Shown piece by piece: positions 11,351-21,209 of a stretch of 64,000 nt of DNA. Position numbers and translations under genes: made by a program. The stretch's first letter is position 1. Every line of letters begins with the position of its first letter. The stretch is from Bimuria novae-zelandiae CBS 107.79 (taxonomy: Eukaryota > Ascomycota > Dothideomycetes > Pleosporales > Didymosphaeriaceae). The DNA is taken from positions 1-64,000 of the forward strand of contig ML976717.1 of NCBI GenBank assembly GCA_010015655.1. The letters run 5' to 3'. A model generated the notes under the pieces. It was not told the DNA's origin, did no database searches, and worked only from the letters and a program-made list of their open reading frames with translations.

Positions 11351-11659
11351 TTACCAAGACATCGTGGAAGCTTGCGACATGCAAACGTTCGGCGCGCGAC
11401 ACGGCACAGGCGGAGCGGGGGCCGTCGGCGGCGGGAAGAAGTAATACCACGGGCTCCAGGTAAGCGAGACGAAGAGGCTGGGGAACAGCGCGAGGAGGAA
11501 GCCGCAGAGGAGGAGAAAAGTCGTGCACGGCGAGATGGAGCTGTGTTGGTGTGCGGGTGACATCGAGAAAGTGCGCGTCGCGGGGTTTGACGTCAGGGTG
11601 CGTGGTTGGTGGGGCAGGGGTTGGCGAGAGAAAGAGCGATGCGGCTCGATGAGCGACAC
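11351..11659 (-). CDS. small hypothetical single-pass membrane protein, tandem copy 2
   Basis: Open frame of 102 aa, or about 70 aa from the internal Met at 11563 (MSPAHQHSS), which is where similarity to copy 1 begins. It has a short polar N-terminus, one hydrophobic helix (TTFLLLCGFLLALFPSLFVSL), a WSPWYYFFPPP juxtamembrane segment and a Pro/Ala-rich tail. The adjacent copy 1 retains the same layout, which suggests a real small gene. I do not recognise the family. No expression evidence can be read from sequence. Confidence 0.4.
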   Translation of the reverse strand: MSLIEPHRSFSRQPLPHQPRTLTSNPATRTFSMSPAHQHSSISPCTTFLLLCGFLLALFPSLFVSLTWSPWYYFFPPPTAPAPPVPCRAPNVCMSQASTMSW

Positions 11660-12150
11660 GAAGGCAAATGGGTGTTGAACGAGTGGGTCGCTGGTACGCG
11701 CTTGGAGTCGATGTGGGCACGCTGGAGAATAACAGTGATGGTTGTGTCCGCTGTGAATGGCAGATATTCTGCGTATATTGCAGTCGTATCCATATCGTCG
11801 TTACCAAACGGAAACCAAATCTGTCATAACCCGAAACTTCCTGAGGTCCCATTCCAAACAAACAGTGAAAAGCCTGTAAGGGCACAAAACCGTTAACGCC
11901 AACCAACGCCCATGATGCCCTTGACCGAGATGCCACCGAAATGCCCAGACCAAACCGAATAGGCTATCTTTGGGGGAAGGAATTACCTACTCTGTGTACA
12001 AGTCTTGGCCGTTCGAGTTGTCGTGAATCGTATGTGCGGCCTCACCCAGAGAACCAAATTGTTGCCGCCACCTCCACCTTCCATCACCGCTGTTCGTTCG
12101 TTCGTAACATTCCAAATCGGTAGAACGTAGTTGAGCTTGCTCCACCCCAC
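11660..12150. other. intergenic, nothing recognised
   Basis: Sequence between the small membrane ORF and the stop of the Gly/Tyr-rich gene. No coding frame with recognisable domains. Confidence 0.35.
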
Positions 12151-13059
12151 TTACTCCCGATGGAAGACGAGGAAGCCATGCTCAGCGTCCATGAGCCAGC
12201 GTCCAGGATGGCACTCGTTCTCGATCTGGTAGTAGGTACGGAGGTGCCACTCGCCGGTACTCTCCCTACACCAGAACGGGTCGTCCGGGCGCGCATCGGC
12301 GGGAGCGATCCGGCGAGGAAGGTACGAGCCGCGCTCCATGGCGACGCGCCGGTTCTCGTATTGGATGTCATCGCGGTTGCCGGGGTGCGGAGACATATGC
12401 GGCGAGTGGACTTGCGCCGAATGAACATCAGGAGACATGTGCGGGGTCTGAATATGCGAGGAGCGCAGCCTCGTGGTGCTCGTCGTAGTCGTCGATGACA
12501 TGGGCGCCACAGGGACGGGGACCGCCGAGTTCGTGACCGTAGTGTATGTCGTGGTCGAGGGCGGGATGATGGTCGAGGCGACGCCGGGGTATGAGTATGA
12601 GTGCATGCCGCCAGCCATTACGGGGTTCATGCCGTAGTAGGTCCTCTGATACGGGTGGTAGTAGTTAGCGTACATACCACACCCGTATCCAAAGCCAGAG
12701 GCGTAGGGGGAAATGTAAGGATAAGAGTAAGAATACGTGGGATAGGCAGCAACGCCGTGGCTGAGGCCCGTGTAGCCACCTATGAAGCCAGCGTAGTTGC
12801 TGTACGTGCTGCGGGAGACATTCGGGCCATAGTAGAGAGGAGCGATGTGTGCACCCACCCCTGGATAGCCCATGCCCATACCCATACCTCCATAGCCCAG
12901 ACCGCCGTAGCCCATCATGCCCATGCCCATTCCACCGGTGCTGCCAACGTACGGCGCGCCATTGGGGTACTGGCCACTATGCACCATAATACCACGGCGG
13001 CCGGGCTGAGGGTAGAGGGTGTATTGATGGCGGGGCTTGGGTTGTCCGAGGTTGTCCAT
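12151..13059 (-). CDS. Gly/Tyr/Met-rich hypothetical protein with conserved C-terminal module
   Basis: Single exon, 302 aa. An in-frame TGA two codons upstream of the ATG at 13059 fixes the start. Residues about 40-170 are low complexity (GGMGMGMMGYGGLGYGG and many Tyr-Ser-Tyr-Pro repeats); residues about 190-230 are Ser/Thr-rich. The last 45 residues are ordered: PFWCRESTGEWHLRTYYQIE followed by PGRWLMDAEHGFLVF. This W...LRT...I...PGRW..D...G pattern resembles a short C-terminal module seen in other fungal hypothetical proteins (recollection, not searched). No signal peptide. The disordered N-terminus may support condensation or protein binding (inference). Confidence 0.7.
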   Translation of the reverse strand: MDNLGQPKPRHQYTLYPQPGRRGIMVHSGQYPNGAPYVGSTGGMGMGMMGYGGLGYGGMGMGMGYPGVGAHIAPLYYGPNVSRSTYSNYAGFIGGYTGLSHGVAAYPTYSYSYPYISPYASGFGYGCGMYANYYHPYQRTYYGMNPVMAGGMHSYSYPGVASTIIPPSTTTYTTVTNSAVPVPVAPMSSTTTTSTTRLRSSHIQTPHMSPDVHSAQVHSPHMSPHPGNRDDIQYENRRVAMERGSYLPRRIAPADARPDDPFWCRESTGEWHLRTYYQIENECHPGRWLMDAEHGFLVFHRE

Positions 13060-13236
13060 TGTTCAAGATGCGCTGAACAGATTGCAAAGCCGACCCGTGG
13101 CAATTGTGTGTGCGAAGGATTGGAGAGATTGTTGCAGGTGGAGAGAAGAAAGGACGGTGAGGTAAGAGGGTCGGGTATAGAAGTTGCGACCAGGCAATAC
13201 GCAAAGACAAGGTGAAGGCAGGAAGACAGACGGCTA

Positions 13237-13690
13237 TTAGGCAGCGATTGGTCTGCAGGCACCGATCACGAGCTAATTGGCCGATGACGGAGCGGGCGGT
13301 GTGTGTGCGCAAACGGTTGATGGCATCAAAGAGGAAAGCACTACTCACCATGGCATTGGTGCTCGGCAACTGTGCCCTGCCTCCGGGATGATACCGATGA
13401 TGCCCATAGTTGATCCCCGTGGGCACGAGGGCGTGGCGAGACGGTAACACGGCAGAGTGACGATGATTGTATGCAAAGTGCCCCTCGTGGTGATGGTGGT
13501 GGTGGTGGTGCGAAGGCCTGCGATGAAGCGCGTGGTGCTGATGGCCGCCTAGGTATGGACCGGCGGGAGGTCGAGCATAGTAATGCGCCGGATAGTAAGT
13601 TTGCGTCGCGCCGTATCTCGTGCCGCGGTAGATATCCCTAGACTTCTCGCGGATGTGGACCTTGTGCCTGGTGCCGTCGCCGAAGCACAT
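13237..13690 (-). CDS. small His/Tyr-rich hypothetical protein
   Basis: Start at 13690 (MCFGDGTRHKVHIREKSRD). Exon 1 is 13690-13349, ending at a strong GTGAGT donor after STNAM. The best acceptor (CAATTAG) gives exon 2 at 13272-13237 and a 125-aa protein; without splicing the frame runs to 12,977 over the next gene's start. The middle carries a run of eight His within HRRPSHHHHHHHHEGH and many Tyr, Arg and His residues, suggesting metal binding or disorder. It lies head-to-tail upstream of the Gly/Tyr-rich gene, and the compositional similarity suggests a related function. No family recognised. Confidence 0.5.
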
Positions 13691-14283
13691 TTTGGCTGGA
13701 GTGGTTCGACAACGGGAAGCTTCCGAGAGTGTACTTGCTGACTTGGGAGAGGGACGGCGGAATTGAGTTGATGGCAGAACGCGGGTGGAGTAAATGACCA
13801 ATGACGTGCGATAACAGAACCTCTCTTCTATGAGAGCCCAGCACCGACCCATATACTGTCGACCTCCTGCGCAAACGGCGAGGGTGAGATCTGGGATCCT
13901 AGCCAATTCCAGATTGTAAGCCTCACTTAAACTCCTAGGACAAGGGAGGCCTGACCATACACTATGTGTATTGCGATTCGGCCCAGCCTAATGGTATACA
14001 GCCCACCAGCTCCTTTTGACAGGCTTGTGACCAGCAAGCTCCAATGAGGCCAGCGAACAGCCAGACCTGCAGGTATGTCAATTCGTGGAAGCTTATTGCA
14101 GCTGTGCTCGGATGTAGGGACTAGTACTGCTTTGGAGCACACTTACGAATACGGGCATTCGCCATTCGGTCGTGGTGAGTTGTATGATGAATTCAGTGAA
14201 GCGGTTATTATCCTTAATATAATTACCACTTATCCTGGTTACCATTATTCCTTCCGCCGCTCCAAACACTCCTTCAAGTGTCG
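13691..14283. other. intergenic, nothing recognised
   Basis: Between two minus-strand genes; presumably holds the promoter of the His-rich gene. No coding or RNA signature seen. Confidence 0.35.
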
Positions 14284-14904
14284 CTAGGTAGTTCCCTTTC
14301 CTTTACTTCTCCCAAACATCCCCTTGAACTTCGCCAGCAACGGAACGACCGTCTTCCTCGCAAACCACGGTGTTGCCCACACACTCGCGACGATCCTGGC
14401 CGGCAACAATATCTTTGTGATCGTATACGCGGTCGCAAACTCCACCACCAACCTCACACCTCCCTCTCCAATGTTCCACGCTTTGTCCCTTGTGCGCATC
14501 TCGACCTCGAGCTCCGCCTCTTCAGCCTCGCCGCTCCTGATCCAGCCCTTCCTCTTGAAATACTTCCCGAAGCGTTCGACACCCTCCAAAGCCCATCCGC
14601 CTTCTGCGAACCATCCTGGCAGCCAGTGCGTGTAATGGAATGTTGCTGCAAGGCCGAGCAAGGGGACGATGGCGGTGATTTCGTGCAGGATGAAGAAAGC
14701 GGTGATGTGGGAGACGGGTGCTGAGCCAAGCGCATTGGTGTATTTGTGGAGGAATTTGGGCAGGCGACGGTTGAAGCGTTCGATGCGCGATTGGGTGTTC
14801 GGAGGTGTTGGTGGAGGTTCGGTCGCGAAACGCCGTCGAGTAGGGGCGCGTATATGGGCGATTGGCGGGCGAAAGCTGCGGACTAAGGTCGTCCTCTTGA
14901 ACAT
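14284..14904 (-). CDS. DUF1279 (FAM210-like) mitochondrial membrane protein
   Basis: About 206 aa from the Met at 14904 (MFKRTTLVRSFRPPIAHIRA); the open frame also has a Met at 14955. The first 35 residues are Arg-rich without acids, a strong mitochondrial presequence. The DUF1279 core is ALGSAPVSHITAFFILHEIT through IVPLLGLAATFHYTHWLP, followed by GEGGVRLVVEFATAYTITKI and a final LPARIVASVWATPWFAR. These give two or three membrane segments, as in yeast and animal FAM210-type inner-membrane proteins. The biochemical role in fungi is unsettled. No intron is needed. Confidence 0.85.
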   Translation of the reverse strand: MFKRTTLVRSFRPPIAHIRAPTRRRFATEPPPTPPNTQSRIERFNRRLPKFLHKYTNALGSAPVSHITAFFILHEITAIVPLLGLAATFHYTHWLPGWFAEGGWALEGVERFGKYFKRKGWIRSGEAEEAELEVEMRTRDKAWNIGEGGVRLVVEFATAYTITKILLPARIVASVWATPWFARKTVVPLLAKFKGMFGRSKGKGTT

Positions 14905-14955
14905 CTTGTATGGCGACGCTGAGCTTCGGCTTGAAACGCGTTTTACTGGGTGCAA

Positions 14956-15338
14956 TCACTAGAATTTATACCGCACGACATCCATTTCACGGCGTAGGAA
15001 TATTATCCTGCCGGGGCTTGTCGGACTGGAAATGGTAAATGGTAAATCCTGACAGTGAGAAGTTCTACTGTCGAATGTACACAATACAATCATATCCCCA
15101 TGATTTATCACAGTTTGGGTGATTTGAAAAAATTGCAAATTAAGAGTAACAGGTCGCGCAAGATGCGAATGACTTCAGACAAGCCCTGGAGCAGGAACTG
15201 GTGGAGCGCAGTAGCCCTATCGGAGGGGCAGATGGCCCGGCTTGGCGATATGGCCTGTGCGCAAATTCATGAGGCTCGTCGCGTTGTTGCCCTCTTTCTA
15301 TCGCCAACGTCGTGCGGCAGTTACCCGACAACATCTCG

Positions 15339-15423
<85 letters not shown>

Positions 15424-15456
15424 ACTAACCTGACAGAATTATACATCTTGTCCGCC
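14956..15456. other. intergenic region with a poly-C tract
   Basis: Divergent promoter region between the DUF1279 gene and the Mpp6-like gene. Its main feature is the homopolymer tract annotated separately. Confidence 0.5.
15339..15423 (+). repeat. 85-nt poly-C tract with a single interrupting A
   Basis: Positions 15339-15423 are all C except A at 15382. The tract ends 33 bp before the ATG of the Mpp6-like gene. The minus strand is therefore poly-G. The length may be inexact because such homopolymers are hard to sequence. Confidence 0.9.
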
Positions 15457-16478
15457 ATGGCTTCCAACACGCCCAAAACAATGTCTAGCAGGCTCATGAC
15501 CATGAAGGTAAGTAGCTTCCTTTGAAACCGGCTGCGCAAATACTCATATTTCGTCTAGTTCATGCAGCGCTCTGCTGCCAAGTCAGTGAAGTCGGAGCCT
15601 TCAACGCCCGATGGTCCTCCCCCGAAGAGAATGCGCATGTCGAATGGTGGATCAGGTGCAAGCACACCGGGCGCACCTTCGGATCATGAAATTGTGCAGT
15701 CGGCGCTTGCGGCAGAAGAGAAGAAACGCGAGGAGGCCCTCGCACGCGCATATGAGCACACCGGCGAGACGAAGTGGGTGTTGAACTACAAGGATCCGCA
15801 CGCGGGAAAGAGGCCCCCAACGATGCCGGTTCGACAAGCAGGCTTTGCGGTCATTGACGCGGACGATGGTTCAGACGAGGAAGAGGAGGACAAGCCCATC
15901 AGAATGACGTATGGTGGAGGGCTGAAGAAGAAGAAGGCGGTGCGTGGACAATCTACACAGGGATGCGTCAAGAGGCTGGAGAGTGCTTTGGCCTTTGGTG
16001 TCCAGTATATACGATATGCTGTCCGAACTTTTGACGTGGAGCTGTGAGTTTACTGGAAGGTGTGCTTACTGATGATTCACAGGACAAACCTGATCTAGTC
16101 AGGACAGAGGGATCGGATTCAGAGGACGACTCAGAGTCTTCGTCTGGAGAGATCGAATCTGATGAAGATCCTACGGCAGAACTCATCAGAGAGACCAGGC
16201 GCGACGTCTACGCAAAGGAGCGTAGCGTACGTGCAGCGCAGAAGGCGGCCGCGGCGACTCCCACACGGAAGGGTGCCGTAGACGAGGACATGGACCTTGC
16301 CGGGCTGACGTCCTTGTCCGGCGGAAGCCGACCCAACCTAGGAGGCCGCGATATGAGCAAAATGGAATGTTTCCGTTGCGGAAAACTGGGACACGCAAAA
16401 CAGGACTGCCCAAATCCGGCACGCAGATCGTCCGGCCCGTCAGGACTGCGCGGTGGCCGTGGTCGGGGCCGATACTGA
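15457..16478 (+). CDS. Mpp6-like nuclear exosome cofactor with C-terminal CCHC zinc knuckle
   Basis: Exons 15457-15507, 15559-15939 and 16083-16478 give about 275 aa. Splicing of the first 51-bp intron creates MSSRLMTMKFMQRSAAKS, which matches the short N-terminal motif (L-S-x-R/K-L-x-x-M-K-F-M) of the exosome cofactor Mpp6/MPHOSPH6. The middle is acidic and disordered (SDEEEEDKP, SDSEDDSESSSGEIESDED). Near the C-terminus is one zinc knuckle, CFRCGKLGHAKQDC (C-x2-C-x4-H-x4-C), followed by an RGG-type tail (GGRGRGRY). In yeast, Mpp6 links the exosome and Mtr4; the knuckle resembles those of Air1/2 in TRAMP. The Mpp6 assignment rests on a short motif and is inference. The 143-bp second intron is long for this window. 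Confidence 0.7.
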
Positions 16479-16573
16479 GTGTGCTCACACTCTTGCAGCA
16501 TCTCATGCAAAAGTTTTGAAGAATTAAATGATACCCATTAGAGGCGTAAGGGCGTATGCCCAGGAAAGCCTCC

Positions 16574-17130
16574 TCACCCGATTTTCTCCCCATTCTCTAT
16601 CAACATGTACTCGTCTCCCACCATCATGCGCATCTGGCTTTCGTCCATGAAGTTGTCGTGATCCCCGCTCATGGCCGCGCCTTCCTTGTCATACATGAAC
16701 TTGGCCAGAGCCAGGTAATCGGGAAAGACAAAGGTGCAGATAGCGTCGTAGTCTAGCAGCTGTGCTTGGTTGTGCATGATATCTTGCATCAGCTTCCTGT
16801 CGCGGCCCAAGTGGTAGGTCTGTTTCCATTAGCCTGGTCTGCTCCGAAACCTATCAGCGACGGAACTCTGCTAGGGCGGTATTACAAGACTGTAGCTGAT
16901 TATCCCGTGGCGCTGCAATATGGGCACCGCTCGTTGTGCATGATGGTTATTGTAGTACTGAATGAAGTCATCCATCAGTTTAGTCGTGCTTCGGGACCGT
17001 TTGGCTGGGCAACCTGAATAAAGTCCGCGTCGGACATGCCTGCTTTCTTCTTGACCATTATGGTGGCCTTGACCACTTTCCGGAAGCCCGTTGTGTCTGG
17101 GTATCCCGCTTCGAAATATTTGGATACCAT
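16574..17130 (-). CDS. EthD domain protein
   Basis: Three exons (17130-17014, 16957-16886, 16819-16574) encode 144 aa. Introns are 56 and 66 bp; the first begins GTTGCC and ends TTCAG. The spliced protein reads KATIMVKKKAGMSDADFIQ, YYNNHHAQRAVPILQRHGI and TYHLGRDRKLMQDIMHNQAQ, then ICTFVFPDYLALAKFMYDKE. This is the dimeric alpha/beta-barrel EthD fold (PF07110), with the F..Y...H......P pattern near the N-terminus. Fungal members are found in polyketide and aromatic degradation pathways, some as cyclases, but no partner gene is present here. Substrate unknown. Confidence 0.8.
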
Positions 17131-17472
17131 GATGGCCAGCGGAATGAATGCTGGTCAATTGGCGGTGCAGTTGGATGTTATAGAGGCTCGGCTGCGATGT
17201 ATAAAAGCCGGCAGCCGGTGTTTATTGATTATATGAATGCCGAGATCACCTCAGAATCGTATTGGCGGCTCCTCCAGTTGAGCCTCACCGCATCTGGATT
17301 CCTCGGCTTCTTGCATTCCCTGCCTCTCTCGAATCCTACGTATTCGCTGATCACCTGGCATTGTCCAAGTTTGTCCCCAGAAGCTAGAGCTTGTCACACC
17401 ATTTAGCTCTGGCGTGCTTCGTCCCGTTTCGTGACAGCTCAAATACTCCGCGAGCACCTCCAGGCGTCGTGG
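17131..17472. other. divergent promoter region between EthD and IDE genes
   Basis: 342 bp with no supported gene. The two genes are transcribed away from it. Confidence 0.5.
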
Positions 17473-20400
17473 ATGCCCGCATTCACTCGCACCAAGCTTC
17501 TGGGGATTGTTTCGCGACCAAGTCTCCGTGCTACAGTCACCCAGACTCCCGCGCGTTGGTTTTCACCGGCCACGAGGTACTCTGTAGCTGTGGCCTTCAC
17601 ACCAGCTTTAGGGTACTCAGCATCCGCCACCGCACCTGCGCGACGCCGCGTATATAAAGCGCCCCCGCTGCAGCCTAGCCCCGCCCTTCATAGACTTCCC
17701 ACGAGGCTCTTTGCGACACTGCCTCGACGAGAAACACAGCCTGTCAACATGGCCGAATCACTGGGCCGGAGCGTTGCACGACCGCGAATCGAGGATTTGG
17801 AGCGCGCCGAAGTCGACGACCGATCATACCGCATCATCACACTGTCGAACCAGCTGGAGGTGCTTCTGATACACGATGCGACGACAGACAAGGCCAGTGC
17901 GGCCATGGATGTCAACGTGGGGAGCTTCTCCGACGCCGAAGACATGCCAGGCATAGCGCATGCCGTGGAGCACTTGCTTTTCATGGGCACTGAAAAGGTA
18001 CGTGGTGGCGTATACCATTGGAGACGCTGAACGGGCTTTTTTAGCCGCGTGCCTTGTTGTCAGGCATCGTCTTGTGCTGTGTCAGTCGTGCTGGAGCTAA
18101 TCACCATCATCAGTACCCGGAAGAAAACAACTACAACAAGTACCTGACATCTTACTCTGGTCACTCAAACGCATACACAGCCGCCACGTCCACAAACTAC
18201 TATTTCGAGCTCGCCGCATCCAACTCCACACCATCGAATAGCAAGACAGCTACGCCAAGTGCGACCCAAGAGCATCTGCCGATAGACAAGGAGCAGTCGC
18301 CGCTATGGGGAGCCCTCGATCGCTTTGGTCAGTTCTTCATATGCCCTCTGTTTCTGGAGGATACCGTCGACCGCGAGATCAAAGCGGTCGATTCAGAAAA
18401 CAAAAAGAACCTCCAAAGTGATACCTGGAGGTTGCACCAGCTGAGCAAGAATCTCGCCAACCCGAAGCATCCGTACAACCATTTCTCTACCGGCAGCTGG
18501 AAAACGCTGCACGATGACCCCATTGCCCGGGGTGTGCAGATTAGGGACGAGTTCATGAAATTCCATGCGACGCACTATTCCGCTAATCGGATGAAGCTGG
18601 TTGTCTTGGGCCGGGAGAACTTGGACACTCTGGAAGAATGGGTGGAGGAGATCTTCTCCAAGGTCCCAAACAAGGATTTACCGCGCAAGCGCTGGGACGA
18701 CGTTTCAGTGTACACGGAGAAGGAGTTGCTTATCCAGACTTTTGCAAAGCCCGTCTTTGAGTCGCGGTCGTTGGAAATCTCTTTCTTATATCGCGACGAG
18801 GAAGAATTTTACGAGTCGCATCCATCACGCTATCTCAGCCATCTCATCGGTCACGAGGGTCCCGGTAGTATCCTAGCTTACATCAAGGCCAAGGGTTGGG
18901 CAAATGGCTTGGGCGCTGGAGGCTCGTCTCTTTGCCCCGGAAGCGGTATCTTCAACATCAGCGTCAAGTTGACAGAAGACGGATTGGCACACTACAAGGA
19001 CATTGTAAAAGTGATTTTCCAATATATTGCCATGATGCGCGAATTGCCACCCCAGGAGTGGGTGGTCGAGGAGCAGATCAAAATCAGCGAAGTTGAGTTT
19101 CGCTTCAAGCAAAAGAGCCCACCTAGCCGCACCACTAGTGCCCTTGCCTCGGTCATGCAGAAGCCTTATAACCGCAAGGATATTTTGAGTGGACCTTCCG
19201 TTATCAAGAAGTTTCATGCACAGCGCATCAGCGAGGCAATGGAGTATTTGCGGCCCGAAAATTTCAGGATGACCATCGTCAGTCAGGAATTCCCAGGCGA
19301 CTGGGACCAGAAGGAAAAATGGTACGGTACTGATTACAAGACCGAGAAGATCCCGCAGGATTTCCTCGCAGAGATCAGGCAAGCGTTTGAGAATAATACA
19401 CGACCAAAAGAACTGCACCTCCCGCACAAAAACGAGTTCATCCCCAATCGACTGGAGGTGGAAAGGAAAGAGGTTGGGAATCCTGCAAAACAGCCTAAGC
19501 TCATTCGAAACGATGACGCTGTTCGGACATGGTGGAAGAAGGACGACCAGTTTTGGGTACCAAAGGCTAACGTGCACATTCACATGCGCACACCTATGGT
19601 TCATGTCACGCCCCGGACGTCGGTTTTGGCTACGCTATATGCGAATCTTGTCGACGACGCTCTGGTGGAATACGCTTACGATGCAGACATCTCTGGTCTA
19701 AACTACGGCTTTAGCACCCAGGCGAGTGGTATCTCCGTCTCCGTGTCCGGCTACAACGATAAACTGCATGTTCTTTTGGAGAAGGTTCTCCTGCAGATTC
19801 GGGATCTGGTGATTAAGGAAGACCGATTCAAGATTGTGCATGACAAGTTGAGCCGAAGCTTCCGCAACTGGCACTTCGGCCAACCGTTCCATCAAGTCGG
19901 CACATACTCACGCTGGTTCCGTGTGGACAACACCTTCATGAACGAGGAACTCGCGCAGGAGCTCGAGACCATCACTGCACAGGAAGTGCAGCAATTCTTC
20001 CCACAAGTTCTCTCACAGGGCCACATTGAGATCCTTGCCCATGGCAACTTGTACAAGGAAGAAGCTTTGAAGATCGCCGACTTAGTCGAGCGGACTATCA
20101 AGCCAAAGAAGCTCCCCGCAAGCCAGTGGCCCATTGAGCGGAGCCTGATTCTTCCAGAGGGCAGCAACTTCATATACTCGCGGCCGCTCAAGGATCCCGC
20201 CAACGTGAACCACTGCATAGAGTACACTCTTTATCTGGGCAACCCGCGAGACGAAGTCCTTCGAGCGAAGCAGTTCCTCCTCGCACAAATGGTTGACGAA
20301 CCGACCTTCAACCAGCTTCGAACGATCGAACAGCTCGGTTACGTGGTCTTCTCAGGCTCCACAGCCGGTGTCACGTATGCAGGTTTCCGCATCCTCGTGC

Positions 20401-21209
20401 AGAGCGAGCGGGACTGTGGATATCTCGAGGGTCGGATCGATAATTTCCTCACCAAGTTCGAGACAACTCTAAAGGAGATGAGCAACGAGGAGTTCGAGAA
20501 GCACAAGAGCGCTGTGATATCGAAGCGGTTGGAGACACTCAAAAACCTTGGGCAGGAGGGTAATAGGTTCTGGAATCATATGTTCAGGAGCACGTATGAT
20601 TTCCTGCAAGGTAATTCCCCTCCCCTCCCTTCCTATTCGCTTTGTGCATAATTCTGATTTATCACAGCCGACATCGACGCTGCCCAGGTCGCCACCATCA
20701 CCAAGGATGATATGATCTCTTTCTACATGCGCCACATCTCGCCCTCGTCTCCTCACCGCGCGAAACTTTCCGTCCATCTCACCGCACAATCTAAACCCAA
20801 AGAACCCACCCTCGACGAGAAGAAGACGCAAGCCCTCGCCGTCTTGCAGACTATCGCAAACGAGGAACACACCCCCGTCGATGCGAGCGCGTTGCAAAAG
20901 CGCCTCGATGGCGTGACCGCCACGCAAGACATTCTCGAAGCTGTCGCCAAGTATCTCACAGAGGATCTCAAGCTCGGCAAAGAGGACGTCGCGAAGGTTG
21001 CTGACGAGGCCGCTGCGGCATTGGGTCTTGCCGAGAGCGGCGTGGGTCAAATGAAGGCGGCAGAGAAGGTGGATGTGCAGCAGGGGAGTGCAAAGGAGCC
21101 GGTGCTTATCACTGACGTGCGAGCGTTCAAGGCCGGGCTGTTTGCTAGCCAGGGCGTCAAGCCGGTGAAGAACTTGGAGGAATTTATGGAGGATGCTGCG
21201 AAGCTTTGA
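17473..21209 (+). CDS. STE23: insulin-degrading enzyme / a-factor-processing M16 metalloprotease
   Basis: Exons 17473-17997, 18114-20610 and 20668-21209 encode about 1,187 aa. The inverted zinc motif HAVEH is at residues 163-167, and the third ligand Glu lies in DREIKAVDSENKKN. The four M16 domains follow, including YNKYLTSYSGHSNAYT, YSANRMKLVVLG and a C-terminal NQLRTIEQLGYVVFSG. It degrades short peptides and processes pheromone-like peptides. The ordinary fungal start appears to be the internal MAESLGRSVARPRIEDLE at about 17,750. The upstream 92 residues are Arg/Ser/Ala-rich and resemble a mitochondrial presequence. The C-terminus ends AAKL, a PTS1-like tripeptide also present in human IDE. 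Dual targeting is inferred. An earlier in-frame Met is at 17431. Confidence 0.93.

Noticed and set aside
12977..13348. Read-through extension of the His-rich ORF into the Gly/Tyr-rich gene
   Set aside because: A GTGAGT donor ends the coding-like part, and the extension overlaps the next gene's start out of frame; an in-frame stop before the next ATG also rules out a fused gene.
15055..15525. Poly-Pro and poly-Gly ORFs across the poly-C tract
   Set aside because: They exist only because the homopolymer is open in every frame; no conserved sequence flanks the tract.
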